Positions 33,050 through 40,840 of a stretch of DNA of 51,360 bases are shown here, one piece after another. This DNA is from JANNNF01 sp040385825. GTDB lineage: Bacteria; Pseudomonadota; Alphaproteobacteria; Rhodobacterales; Rhodobacteraceae. The stretch spans positions 1 to 51,360 of the forward strand of contig JAZKGQ010000005.1 in assembly GCA_040385825.1 (NCBI GenBank). Reading direction: 5' to 3'. The stretch's first letter is position 1. Each line of letters opens with the position of its first letter. A program made the position numbers and the translations under genes. The notes under the pieces are model-generated. The model saw nothing but the letters and a program-made list of their open reading frames with translations. It was not told the DNA's origin and ran no database searches.

Positions 33050-33634
33050 GTGGAACGCTATTCCAAAGCTGTGCGTAACGTGTTGAGGGGGCTGGTTGTT
33101 GCCACTGGCCTGGCCGGCGTGACGCTTTTTGGCGCAACGGAGGTGATGGCCCAGGAAGGGCCGAAGGTCACCGGCCAGATCGAATGGGGGGCATGGGTCG
33201 ATGACGATGGCTGCATGCACTGGTGGGCGGATGGCGGGCTTGAAGGCTATATGGTGCCGCGTCGCGATCCCAAGACCGGCAAGCCGGTCTGTCTGAAGGT
33301 CAACACCTGTCTGGTGCAGAACACCGACACGCTGTTCGCAACCGACAGCGCCAAGCTGACCAGCAGCGGCCGAAACTTGCTGTCGGATTTCTTCCGCAAC
33401 GCGGGCGCGTTCGGCTATGCCATCTATGGACATACCGACAGCCGCGCGTCGGATGAATACAACATGTCGCTGTCGCAGCGCCGGGCAAAGGCCGTGGGCG
33501 ATGTGGCCCGGTCGGTCGGCGCCCCGGTGGAACGGCAGCTTGGCTTTGGCGAACGCCAGCCGATTGCGTCCAACAGCTCGGCCGCCGGGATGCAAAAGAA
33601 CCGGCGCGTCGAAGTCGTTTGCTACAGGTGGTGA
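33050..33634 (+). CDS. OmpA family protein with N-terminal Cys-bounded segment
   Basis: 194 residues. A signal peptide (VLRGLVVATGLAGVTLFGATEVMAQ) ends near residue 35. Residues 53-81 form a segment DGCxxWxxDxGLEGY...PRxDPxxGxPVC that recurs at the same spacing in the next gene. Residues of about 90-190 are an OmpA-C peptidoglycan-binding domain (TLFATDSAKLTSSGRNLL, YGHTDSRASDEYNMSLSQRRAKAVGDVA, GFGERQPIASN). It is probably periplasmic and bound to murein. The start is GTG at 33050 after GGGAGC. The terminal CYRW could hold a third or fourth cysteine for disulfides. Confidence 0.82.
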   Translation: MERYSKAVRNVLRGLVVATGLAGVTLFGATEVMAQEGPKVTGQIEWGAWVDDDGCMHWWADGGLEGYMVPRRDPKTGKPVCLKVNTCLVQNTDTLFATDSAKLTSSGRNLLSDFFRNAGAFGYAIYGHTDSRASDEYNMSLSQRRAKAVGDVARSVGAPVERQLGFGERQPIASNSSAAGMQKNRRVEVVCYRW

Positions 33635-33639
33635 CAGAC

Positions 33640-34035
33640 ATGACATATGGTTTGAAAATCGGCGCGGCTTTGGCCTCTGTCCTGTTGGTTTCGGCCTGCA
33701 GCGAGACATTTGAAGGCACGCAGCGCTATACCGGGGCAAATTCGATCATCGCCACCGGGCAGGATCAGGGCCGTGATACCGGCGTTCTGGTGAATGGCCG
33801 TGCGGCCATCGCCTATGACCCCGACGGCTGCCAGAACTGGATCATCGACGACGGTCTGGAAGGCTATTCCAGCCCGCGCTATGACCCGGCCTCGGGCCTG
33901 CCGGTCTGCAATGACCGCTTCCCGCCGGGGACCGTGATCCGCGATTACCAGTCCGGCAGCCAGGGCATTCAGGACCGCGTGTCCGGCCATGGCATCAAGA
34001 CGGTGGTCGTCAAGCGCAAGGTGGTGTCGCAGTAA
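33640..34035 (+). CDS. small lipoprotein sharing a segment with the preceding OmpA-like protein
   Basis: 131 residues. The signal is lipoprotein type with lipobox LVSAC, so Cys20 is acylated and the mature protein is membrane-bound. Residues 62-90 repeat the 29-residue segment of the neighbour with 18 identical positions and no gap; both are bounded by cysteines 26 residues apart. The rest, RFPPGTVIRDYQSGSQGIQDRVSGHGIKTVVVKRK, is not recognised. Its ribosome site (AGGTGGTGA) lies over the end of the OmpA-like gene, whose stop is 5 bases upstream, so the two are coupled. Function unknown, presumably in the cell envelope. Confidence 0.75.
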   Translation: MTYGLKIGAALASVLLVSACSETFEGTQRYTGANSIIATGQDQGRDTGVLVNGRAAIAYDPDGCQNWIIDDGLEGYSSPRYDPASGLPVCNDRFPPGTVIRDYQSGSQGIQDRVSGHGIKTVVVKRKVVSQ

Positions 34036-34057
34036 CCTGCGGACCGTCTGAAACGGC

Positions 34058-34086
34058 AAAGGCCATGGCACCCGCCATGGCCTTTT
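34058..34086 (+). terminator. Rho-independent terminator
   Basis: AAAGGCCATGG (34058-34068), loop CACCCG, CCATGGCCTTT (34075-34085) and a further T, 22 bases after the lipoprotein stop. It separates the envelope pair from phoH. The 170 bases that follow hold three TGTG-AC-like motifs (near 34096, 34130 and 34162) but no feature I can name. Confidence 0.8.
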
Positions 34087-34260
34087 GCATTGCCGCCTGC
34101 ATGGTGTGACCAGGTTTTGGGCGTTTGTGTCACGAAACCTGCGCGAAACTGCGCAACACTTTGTGTGACCCACGAAGCCTCTTGCCAGATCGTGGGACAG
34201 GGCACAAACTTGAGGCACGGCACGACTAAAGACTGGGCTTCACATCACAAGGAGATCCCT

Positions 34261-35277
34261 TTGGGCATCAGCGCGCTGACCCCCCCGACTCGTCCCGAGG
34301 ATATGGTGGAAACTGTACTCGAATTTCCCGACAACCGTTTGTTGATTGATCTGTGCGGCGAATTTGACCGCAATCTGGCGCAGGTTGAACATCAGATGGG
34401 GGTTCACATCCTGCGCCGGGGCAACCGGCTGGCGGTGATCGGGGACAAGGGCGCACGGGAACAGGCGGCGGCTGTGTTGCGCGGCCTTTATGCGCGGCTC
34501 GAATCAGGGCGCGGCGTGGCGGCGGGCGACATTGACGGGGCGATGCGGATGGGCCGCCCGATGCCCGATGCCTTGCGCGCCGATGGTGAACAGATCGAGA
34601 TGTTCAAGCCTGGGGTCGAATTGCGCACCCGCAAACGCCCGATCGAACCGCGGACCGAGGCCCAGAAGGCCTATGTCGCCAATCTGTTCGCCAATGAACT
34701 GGGCTTTGGCATCGGGCCTGCGGGCACCGGCAAGACCTATCTGGCGGTGGCCGTGGGTGTGACCATGTTCCTGTCTGGGGCGGTGGAAAAGATCATCCTG
34801 TCGCGCCCTGCGGTCGAGGCCGGGGAACGTCTGGGCTTCCTTCCCGGTGACATGAAGGAAAAGGTCGATCCCTACATGCAGCCGCTGTATGACGCGCTGA
34901 ACGATTTCCTGCCCGCCAAGCAGGTGCAGAAGATGCTGGAGGAAAAGCGGATCGAGATTGCGCCGCTGGCATTCATGCGCGGGCGCACCCTGTCGAACGC
35001 GTTTGTCGTGCTGGATGAGGCGCAGAATGCCACCACCATGCAGATGAAGATGTTCCTGACCCGTCTGGGCGAAGGCAGCCGCATGGTGATCACCGGCGAC
35101 CGCACCCAGATCGACCTGCCGCGCGGCGTGCCGTCGGGGCTGAAGGATGCCGAGCGCATTCTGGCCGGGGTGCAGGGCTGTTCGTTCAACTACTTCACCT
35201 CGAAGGATGTGGTCCGCCACCCGCTGGTCGCCCGCATCATCGAGGCCTATGAGGCTGACGATCCGTCGAACATCTGA
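34261..35277 (+). CDS. phoH: PhoH family ATPase
   Basis: 338 residues. An N-terminal KH-like RNA-binding region (DNRLLIDLCGEFDRNLAQVEHQMGVHILRRGNRLAVIG) precedes an ATPase domain with Walker A GPAGTGKT and Walker B VVLDEAQN, then ITGDRTQIDLP. PhoH proteins are RNA-linked ATPases often paired with YbeY, as here. I use the TTG at 34261 because AAGGAGAT lies 5 bases upstream and conserved sequence starts after it; the frame is open from 34090, but that part looks non-coding. It begins the phoH-ybeY-corC-lnt operon. Confidence 0.92.
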   Translation: MGISALTPPTRPEDMVETVLEFPDNRLLIDLCGEFDRNLAQVEHQMGVHILRRGNRLAVIGDKGAREQAAAVLRGLYARLESGRGVAAGDIDGAMRMGRPMPDALRADGEQIEMFKPGVELRTRKRPIEPRTEAQKAYVANLFANELGFGIGPAGTGKTYLAVAVGVTMFLSGAVEKIILSRPAVEAGERLGFLPGDMKEKVDPYMQPLYDALNDFLPAKQVQKMLEEKRIEIAPLAFMRGRTLSNAFVVLDEAQNATTMQMKMFLTRLGEGSRMVITGDRTQIDLPRGVPSGLKDAERILAGVQGCSFNYFTSKDVVRHPLVARIIEAYEADDPSNI

Positions 35278-35334
35278 CCCTGCGCGACCAGCGGCCCCCT
35301 TGCCGCTGGTCGCGCCCCGGCGTATGGCGCGCGG

Positions 35335-35850
35335 ATGGACGCAGTTGTTGACCCCCTCGTTGAAATCGTGATCGAAGACCCCCGTTGGGAGGAATTTGGT
35401 CTGGCGGCCCTTGCCGAACCTGCGGCGCTGGCCACCCTGGCCGCGCTGAACCTTGGCCCCACAGGGTTTAGCCTGTGTCTGATGGCCTGCGATGATGCGC
35501 GCATCGCCACCCTGAACGCCGATTTCCGCGGCAAGCCGCAGCCGACCAATGTGCTGAGCTGGCCGTCCGACGACCGCGCCGCCGAAACGCCGGGCGCGGC
35601 CCCCGCAGCACCAGACCCCGGTCCTGCCGATGACCCCGAATCCCTGGGCGACATCGCCATCGCCTATGACACCTGCAAGGCCGAGGCCGCCGCACAGGGC
35701 AAACCCATGGCCGATCACGTGACCCATCTGGTGGTTCACGGAATTTTGCATTTGCTGGGATACGACCACGTCGACGACGCCGACGGCGATCTGATGGAGG
35801 CCACCGAGGTACGCATACTTGCAACCCTCGGGGTTTGTGACCCATACTAA
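35335..35850 (+). CDS. ybeY: endoribonuclease / rRNA maturation factor YbeY
   Basis: 171 residues. The zinc motif is HGILHLLGYDH, the invariant H3 signature of YbeY, which acts in 16S rRNA 3' end processing and ribosome quality control. LNADFRGKPQPTNVLSWPSDD is also diagnostic. An Ala/Pro-rich loop (residues of about 84-103, AAETPGAAPAAPDPGPADDP) is inserted before the catalytic part, as in many alphaproteobacterial members. It starts 57 bases after phoH; no hairpin separates them. Confidence 0.93.
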   Translation: MDAVVDPLVEIVIEDPRWEEFGLAALAEPAALATLAALNLGPTGFSLCLMACDDARIATLNADFRGKPQPTNVLSWPSDDRAAETPGAAPAAPDPGPADDPESLGDIAIAYDTCKAEAAAQGKPMADHVTHLVVHGILHLLGYDHVDDADGDLMEATEVRILATLGVCDPY

Positions 35851-35890
35851 CTGTGCATCCCCTGACGGATGCCTTCTGGACAAAGGACCG

Positions 35891-36847
35891 ATGGGCAGTA
35901 GCAACGACGGGTCAAATACAGCGCCAGGCGCTGATCTGACCGAACCCGACTCTGGCGAGGCCGCGTCACGCGGTTTCTTTGGCCGAATCCTTTCGGCGTT
36001 CTCCCCCTCGAATGACGGGTCTGGCGATGCCGGGGCCACAGCCCCTGCCGGGCAGGTGGGCACTTCGGCCATTCCCGGCCTTGGGGCCTTGCGCCGTCTA
36101 CGGGTCGATGATGTGGCCGTGCCCAAGATCGAGATTGTCGCCGTGCCGATGGATATTGGCCGTGACGAGTTGGTCGAGGTGTTCCGCCAGCACGGCTTCA
36201 GCCGGGTGCCGGTCTACAAGGGCACGCTGGACCATCCGCAGGGTCTGGTGCTGCTGAAGGATCTGGCCTTGCAGCACGGGTTTGGGGCGACGGGCCGGTT
36301 TTCGCTGAAGCGCCTTTTGCGCCCGGTTCTCTATGCGCCGCCGTCGATGCCGGTCGGGGTCTTGCTGCAAAAGATGCAGAAAGACCGGGTGCATATGGCG
36401 CTGGTGATCGACGAATACGGCGGGGTTGACGGGCTGGTCACCATCGAAGACCTGATCGAGACGATCATCGGCGAGATCGAGGACGAACACGACGAGGAAG
36501 AAGGCGCCTTGTGGAAAGAGGAACGCCCCGGCGTGTTTCTGGCCCAATCCACCGCACCACTGGAGGAACTGGAGGCCGCACTCGGCGTCAAGCTGCGCAC
36601 CGATGACGAGGACGAGGAGATTGACACTCTTGGTGGCCTTGTGTTCCTGCGCATTGGCCGGGTGCCGGTGCGCGGCGAAGTGGTGGCGCATGAAAGCGGC
36701 GCCGAGATCGAGATTGTCGATGCCGACCCCCGCCGGATCAAGCGTCTGCGGGTGCGCCTGCCGGGGGCTGCCAAGGACCCGGCCAAAGAGCCGGACAAAG
36801 AGTCGGACAAAGAGTCGGCCAGAGAGCAGGCCAGAGAGCAGGACTGA
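35891..36847 (+). CDS. CorC/HlyC-type CBS-domain protein
   Basis: 318 residues. Two CBS domains occupy residues of about 70-195 (VPKIEIVAVPMDIGRDELVEVFRQHGFSRVPVYKG; VLLQKMQKDRVHMALVIDEYGGVDGLVTIEDLIETIIGEIEDEHD). A CorC_HlyC domain follows (residues of about 210-285, RTDDEDEEIDTLGGLVFLRIGRVPVRGEVV). Homologues act in Mg2+/Co2+ efflux; this one lacks membrane helices, as is usual next to lnt. The C-terminus is a 4-residue tandem repeat of charged residues. The ATG at 35891 follows AAAGGACC and lies 40 bases after ybeY. Confidence 0.9.
   Translation: MGSSNDGSNTAPGADLTEPDSGEAASRGFFGRILSAFSPSNDGSGDAGATAPAGQVGTSAIPGLGALRRLRVDDVAVPKIEIVAVPMDIGRDELVEVFRQHGFSRVPVYKGTLDHPQGLVLLKDLALQHGFGATGRFSLKRLLRPVLYAPPSMPVGVLLQKMQKDRVHMALVIDEYGGVDGLVTIEDLIETIIGEIEDEHDEEEGALWKEERPGVFLAQSTAPLEELEAALGVKLRTDDEDEEIDTLGGLVFLRIGRVPVRGEVVAHESGAEIEIVDADPRRIKRLRVRLPGAAKDPAKEPDKESDKESAREQAREQD
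36770..36841 (+). repeat. six 12-base tandem repeats in the corC 3' end
   Basis: Six consecutive 12-base units encode AKDP, AKEP, DKES, DKES, AREQ, AREQ. Units 3 and 4 (GACAAAGAGTCG) are identical, as are 5 and 6 (GCCAGAGAGCAG), pointing to recent slipped-strand duplication. The frame is kept, giving a charged, disordered tail. Confidence 0.9.
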
Positions 36848-36850
36848 CAG

Positions 36851-38314
36851 ATGCGCAACACTCTGCTTCGTGAAACGGCCCTTGCCTTCGCGCTTGGGGC
36901 GATGGCCGCATTGGGTCAGGCCCCCTGGGGCCTGTGGTTCCTGTCGGTTCCGGCCTTTGCCGCGCTGATCTGGTGCGTTACCACGTCCGGCCGCCCCACC
37001 TTGTCTGCATGGCTTGGGGGGGCAGGGTATTTCGCGGTCGCCCTGTCATGGATCGTGGAACCCTTTCTGATCGATGCCGAAACCTACGCCTGGATGGCGC
37101 CTTTCGCGCTGTTCATGATGGCCTTTGGTCTGGCCCTGTTCTGGGCTGCGGCGGGCTATGCCGGCAGTCGCGCTCGCCGCCACCCCGCCCTTGCCTTCGC
37201 GCTTGCCCTGACCCTTGCCGAACTGGCGCGGGGCTATGTGCTGACCGGGTTCCCCTGGGCCACCCCCGGCCATATCTGGATCGGCACGCCGCTGGATCAG
37301 GCCGCCGCCTATGTCGGGCCCAATGGCCTGACCCTGCTCACCCTGCTGGCCGCCAGCCTGCCTGTGGCCGCGTACTGGCGCGGCACCATTGCGGGGCTGG
37401 GCTTGCTGGGCCTGGTGGCTGCTGGCGGCGCGTGGCGTTTGTCGATCCCGCTGCCGCCTGACCGGCCCAGCACGCTGCGGCTGGTGCAGCCCAATGCCGA
37501 ACAGCGTCTGAAATGGGATGCCTCGCGCGCGCGCACCTATCTGGACAGCCAGTTGGCCATGACCGCCAAGGCCCCGGTTGCCGACCTGACGATCTGGCCC
37601 GAAACCGCCATTCCCTATCTGTTCGAGGATTCCCCCGAGGTCGCGAGCCTGATCACCGACGCCTCTGGCGGCCGCCCCGTCGCGCTTGGCATCCAGCGGG
37701 TGGAAGGGCAGCGTTTCTGGAATTCGCTGCGCGTGGTGCAGGATGCGGGCGACATCGTGCAGACTTATGACAAGTACCATCTGGTGCCGTTTGGCGAGTA
37801 TGTTCCCTTTGGCGATCTGGCGCAGGACTGGTTCGGGCTGACCGCCTTCGCCGCCCGGTCGGGCAACAGCTATTCGCCGGGGCAGGGGGCCGCGGTGCTG
37901 GACCTTGGCCCGGCCCTGGGCAAGGTGCTGCCGCTGATCTGCTATGAGGCGGTGTTCCCGCAAGACCTGCGCGCCGCGCCTGAACGGGCGGACTGGATAT
38001 TGCAGATCACCAATGACGCCTGGTTCGGCATCCGGTCCGGCCCGTTTCAGCACGCGGCCCAGGCGGCCTTGCGCGCCACCGAACAGGGCCTGCCGCTGAT
38101 CCGCGTTGCCAACACGGGCATTACCCAGGTGATCGATGCCCATGGCCGCGTGCGCAGCAGCCTGCCCTTTGGCACCATGGGCGCGCTGGACACCACCCTG
38201 CCCGGCGCATTGCCGCCAACCCCCTTTGTCCGCTGGGGCGAAATCCCGGTTCTGGTGTTGCTGGCAGGACTCTCATTGCTGACCTTGCGGCGCAAACCCC
38301 GTCCCATGGCTTGA
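36851..38314 (+). CDS. lnt: apolipoprotein N-acyltransferase
   Basis: 487 residues. It adds the third acyl chain to lipoproteins on the periplasmic face of the inner membrane. About six N-terminal helices (residues 1-200) precede a nitrilase-like domain with the catalytic triad Glu251 (WPETAIPYLFED), Lys308 (YDKYHLVPFGEYVPF) and Cys364 (LICYEAVFP). A last helix lies near residue 465 (VLVLLAGLSLLTL). It starts 3 bases after the corC stop. Its presence fits the many lipoproteins expected in a diderm, including the one at 33640. Confidence 0.95.
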   Translation: MRNTLLRETALAFALGAMAALGQAPWGLWFLSVPAFAALIWCVTTSGRPTLSAWLGGAGYFAVALSWIVEPFLIDAETYAWMAPFALFMMAFGLALFWAAAGYAGSRARRHPALAFALALTLAELARGYVLTGFPWATPGHIWIGTPLDQAAAYVGPNGLTLLTLLAASLPVAAYWRGTIAGLGLLGLVAAGGAWRLSIPLPPDRPSTLRLVQPNAEQRLKWDASRARTYLDSQLAMTAKAPVADLTIWPETAIPYLFEDSPEVASLITDASGGRPVALGIQRVEGQRFWNSLRVVQDAGDIVQTYDKYHLVPFGEYVPFGDLAQDWFGLTAFAARSGNSYSPGQGAAVLDLGPALGKVLPLICYEAVFPQDLRAAPERADWILQITNDAWFGIRSGPFQHAAQAALRATEQGLPLIRVANTGITQVIDAHGRVRSSLPFGTMGALDTTLPGALPPTPFVRWGEIPVLVLLAGLSLLTLRRKPRPMA

Positions 38315-38339
38315 CCCCGCCCCCGCGCGCGACTAGGGC
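38311..38339 (+). promoter_or_regulatory. candidate metK promoter
   Basis: TTGACC (38311-38316), a 17-base spacer and TAGGGC (38334-38339) lie just before the SAM/SAH riboswitch. The -35 overlaps the lnt stop codon. The -10 match is modest. Confidence 0.4.
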
Positions 38340-38352
38340 AGGGGCGCAAACC

Positions 38353-38398
38353 GGTCACAACGGCTTCCTGGCGTGACGCGGATACCCCAAACGGAGCA
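38353..38398 (+). ncRNA. SAM/SAH riboswitch
   Basis: GGTCACAACGGCTTCCTGGC starts at 38353, with GTGAC closing the stem at 38373, and GGAGCA at 38393-38398. This matches the small SAM/SAH riboswitch class, in which the 3' GGAGCA segment forms the pseudoknot and is also the Shine-Dalgarno site. It lies 6 bases before the metK ATG. Binding of SAM would hide the ribosome site. Confidence 0.9.
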
Positions 38399-38404
38399 CG
38401 TCCC

Positions 38405-39571
38405 ATGACCCGCGACAGCTATGTCTTCACCTCGGAATCCGTTTCCGAGGGGCATCCCGATAAACTCTGCGACCGTGTGTCGGACGCGGTGCTGGATGCC
38501 TTCCTGACCGAGGAACCCAACGCACGGGTGGCCTGCGAAACCTTTGCCACCACCGGCCGGGTGATCGTCGGCGGCGAGGTCGGCCTGTCCGACAAGAAGG
38601 CGCTGAAGTCGATGATGGACCGGGTCGAGGACATCGTCCGCGGCTGCGTCAGGGACATCGGCTACGAACAGGACGAGTTCCACTGGAACACGCTGAAGGT
38701 GCAGAACTACCTGCACAAGCAATCCGCCCATATCGCCCAGGGGGTGGACCGCGACGGGGCAGGCGATCAGGGCATCATGTTCGGCTATGCCTGCCGCGAG
38801 ACGCCGGAACTGATGCCAGCGCCCATCCAGTATGCCCACGCCATCCTGCGCCGTCTGGCCGAGGTACGCAAATCCGGCGAACAGCCCACGCTGCGCCCCG
38901 ACGCCAAATCGCAGCTTTCCCTGCGCTATGAAGGCGGCAAGCCGGTCGAGGTGACCTCCATCGTGCTGTCGACCCAGCACGCGCTGGAAAGCCAGAATTC
39001 CGACGATATCCGCGCCATCGTGGAACCCTATATCCGCGAGGTTCTGCCCTCGGGCTGGATCACCGAGGCCACCGAATGGTGGGTCAACCCGACCGGTACC
39101 TTCGTGATCGGCGGCCCCGATGGCGATGCGGGCCTGACGGGGCGCAAGATCATCGTCGATACCTATGGCGGCGCGGCCCCCCATGGCGGCGGCGCGTTTT
39201 CCGGCAAGGATCCGACCAAGGTGGACCGGTCCGCCGCCTATGCCGCGCGCTATCTGGCGAAGAACGTGGTGGCGGCGGGGCTGGCGGATCGCTGCACCCT
39301 TCAGGTCAGCTATGCCATTGGCGTGGCCAAGCCGCTGTCGATCTATGTCGATACCCATGGCACCGGCACGGTTGACGCCGCCCGGATCGAACGCGCCGTG
39401 GCCCAGTGCATGGACCTGACCCCGCGCGGCATCCGCACCCATCTGGACCTGACCAGACCGATCTACGCCCGCACCTCGGCCTACGGCCACTTCGGCCGCG
39501 CGCCCGAGGCTAACGGCGGCTTCTCGTGGGAGAAAACCGATCTGGTCGAGGCGCTGAAACAGGCGGTCTGA
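38405..39571 (+). CDS. metK: S-adenosylmethionine synthetase
   Basis: 388 residues. It makes SAM from methionine and ATP. Signatures: SVSEGHPDKLCDRVSDAVLDAFL at the N-terminus, GAGDQGIMFGYACRETPELMPAP (GAGDQG nucleotide motif) and GGGAFSGKDPTKVDRSAAYAARY (phosphate-binding loop). Length and domain order are normal, although it is the alphaproteobacterial variant with some unusual insert sequence (HWNTLKVQNYLHKQS). Translation is controlled by the upstream SAM/SAH riboswitch. A terminator follows. Confidence 0.96.
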   Translation: MTRDSYVFTSESVSEGHPDKLCDRVSDAVLDAFLTEEPNARVACETFATTGRVIVGGEVGLSDKKALKSMMDRVEDIVRGCVRDIGYEQDEFHWNTLKVQNYLHKQSAHIAQGVDRDGAGDQGIMFGYACRETPELMPAPIQYAHAILRRLAEVRKSGEQPTLRPDAKSQLSLRYEGGKPVEVTSIVLSTQHALESQNSDDIRAIVEPYIREVLPSGWITEATEWWVNPTGTFVIGGPDGDAGLTGRKIIVDTYGGAAPHGGGAFSGKDPTKVDRSAAYAARYLAKNVVAAGLADRCTLQVSYAIGVAKPLSIYVDTHGTGTVDAARIERAVAQCMDLTPRGIRTHLDLTRPIYARTSAYGHFGRAPEANGGFSWEKTDLVEALKQAV

Positions 39572-39580
39572 ACCGGCGAA

Positions 39581-39602
39581 GGGGCCGCAAAGACGGCCCC
39601 TC
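39581..39602 (+). terminator. terminator hairpin of metK
   Basis: GGGGCCG (39581-39587), loop CAAAGA, CGGCCCC (39594-39600), then TCCCT, 9 bases after the metK stop. The T-tract is poor. Confidence 0.6.
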
Positions 39603-39626
39603 CCTAAACTCTATCTAAAATTTGCA

Positions 39627-39676
39627 TTCACATTGGCGCAAATATCCTCGGGGGTGTGGGGGCAGACAGCCCCCAC
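39627..39676 (-). repeat. dispersed hairpin plus GAGGATATTTG element, copy B
   Basis: On the minus strand, 23 bases after the stop of the MBL gene at 39699: stem GTGGGGGC/GCCCCCAC (39676-39669 with 39663-39656), loop TGTCT as in copy A, then CCCCCGAGGATATTTGCGCCAATGTGAA (in two parts, 39655-39628). Probable terminator. Confidence 0.75.
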
Positions 39677-39698
39677 GGTCAGCCAAGGGAACTTGCCC

Positions 39699-40670
39699 TT
39701 ACAGAAACTTCCACTCCTCGGGCACCCAGGCGAACGCGTCGCCCTTGGCATCGACATGCCCCACACCGGGGAAGGGCAGATGCGACCCTGCCACCGCGAT
39801 CTTGTCGGCAGCCACCATGGCCAGCAGTTTCTTGCGAGTCTCGGCAGCCATCGCCGAATCCGCGTCAAACGAAATGCCGATGTCCGGGTGGCTGAACTGC
39901 AAGGCGGCAAAGGCCGCAGAATCGCCCCAGATGATCAGTTGATCCGACCCCGAGGACAGCCGGTATCCGGTATGCCCCGGCGTGTGGCCGGGCAGGGCAA
40001 TCGCGCTGATACCGCCCCCCAAATCGGCATCGCCATCAAATGCCATCACTCGCTCGCCATAGGCCGCAACGACCGCATTTGCCAAGGCAAAGAACGGCTT
40101 GGCGCTGTCGGGCACGGATGCCGCAATCGCGGCGTCGGTCCAGAAGGCAAGATCGGTTTGTGACATGTGCAAAGTGGCATTCGGGAACACCGCCCCGGCA
40201 TCCGTCACCAACCCGCCGATATGGTCGGGGTGCATGTGGGTCAGGATGATCCTGGTCACAGCCTCGGGTGCCACCCCTGCGGCGGCAAGGGTCGCCAGAT
40301 GGCGGCCAGCGGTGGGTCCAAAGGCATTGCCTGCGCCCGCATCAATCAGGGTGACATCGCTGCCCGACCGGATCAGATGGGTGCTGATCGGCACCGGAAT
40401 CGCCGCTGCCGGGTCAAGATAGGCTGCCGACAGCGCCGCCGCCACCACCGCAGGGTCCGCATTGACCAGCAGGTCTTGGCCCAGCCCCAGATAGCCGTCC
40501 AGCAGTGTGGTGAACATCATGTCGCCCAGCATGCGGTCGTAAATCAGAGGGCGCGGGCCGGTCGCGGCGGTCTGGGCCTTTGCCAGATGCGGCGCGCCAA
40601 GGGCGGCAAGGGCCGCACCGCCCGCGACCCCCCCGAACAGATTGCGACGGGTCAGGATGGGATAGGTCAT
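39699..40670 (-). CDS. Tat-exported MBL-fold metallo-hydrolase
   Basis: 323 residues. The signal LTRRNLFGGVAGGAALAALGAPHLAKAQ is of twin-arginine type. The zinc motif is HMHPDH (His145, His147, Asp149, His150), with further ligands in GHTPGH and WGDSAAF. It is a paralogue of the protein at 7528-8457, with the same order of motifs and the same C-terminal HLPFPGVGH block. The start is at 40670 with GGAGAG 6 bases upstream. It is divergent from trmB, with a 170-base gap that holds a 14-base inverted repeat. It lies between metK and trmB, where no such gene is usual in this block. Substrate unknown. Confidence 0.85.
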   Translation of the reverse strand: MTYPILTRRNLFGGVAGGAALAALGAPHLAKAQTAATGPRPLIYDRMLGDMMFTTLLDGYLGLGQDLLVNADPAVVAAALSAAYLDPAAAIPVPISTHLIRSGSDVTLIDAGAGNAFGPTAGRHLATLAAAGVAPEAVTRIILTHMHPDHIGGLVTDAGAVFPNATLHMSQTDLAFWTDAAIAASVPDSAKPFFALANAVVAAYGERVMAFDGDADLGGGISAIALPGHTPGHTGYRLSSGSDQLIIWGDSAAFAALQFSHPDIGISFDADSAMAAETRKKLLAMVAADKIAVAGSHLPFPGVGHVDAKGDAFAWVPEEWKFL

Positions 40671-40748
40671 GCGACTCTCCATGGGTTGAATTCGATACGG
40701 TAAGGTAACTCTGCGCGTTGGATTATCAAGCGTATACGACTATATCGC

Positions 40749-40762
40749 ATGCAATGTTGCAT
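40749..40762. promoter_or_regulatory. inverted repeat, possible operator
   Basis: ATGCAA-TG-TTGCAT is a perfect 14-base inverted repeat in the AT-richer part of the gap between divergent genes. It lies 79 bases upstream of the MBL start and 79 bases upstream of trmB. No cognate regulator is adjacent. Confidence 0.35.
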
Positions 40763-40840
40763 CTGGCCCGTACGACCCGGCCTTGACCTTGCACCGCAGG
40801 GCGATTAGGCGGCGGGAAACCAGATCAGAAAGCGGGCAGC

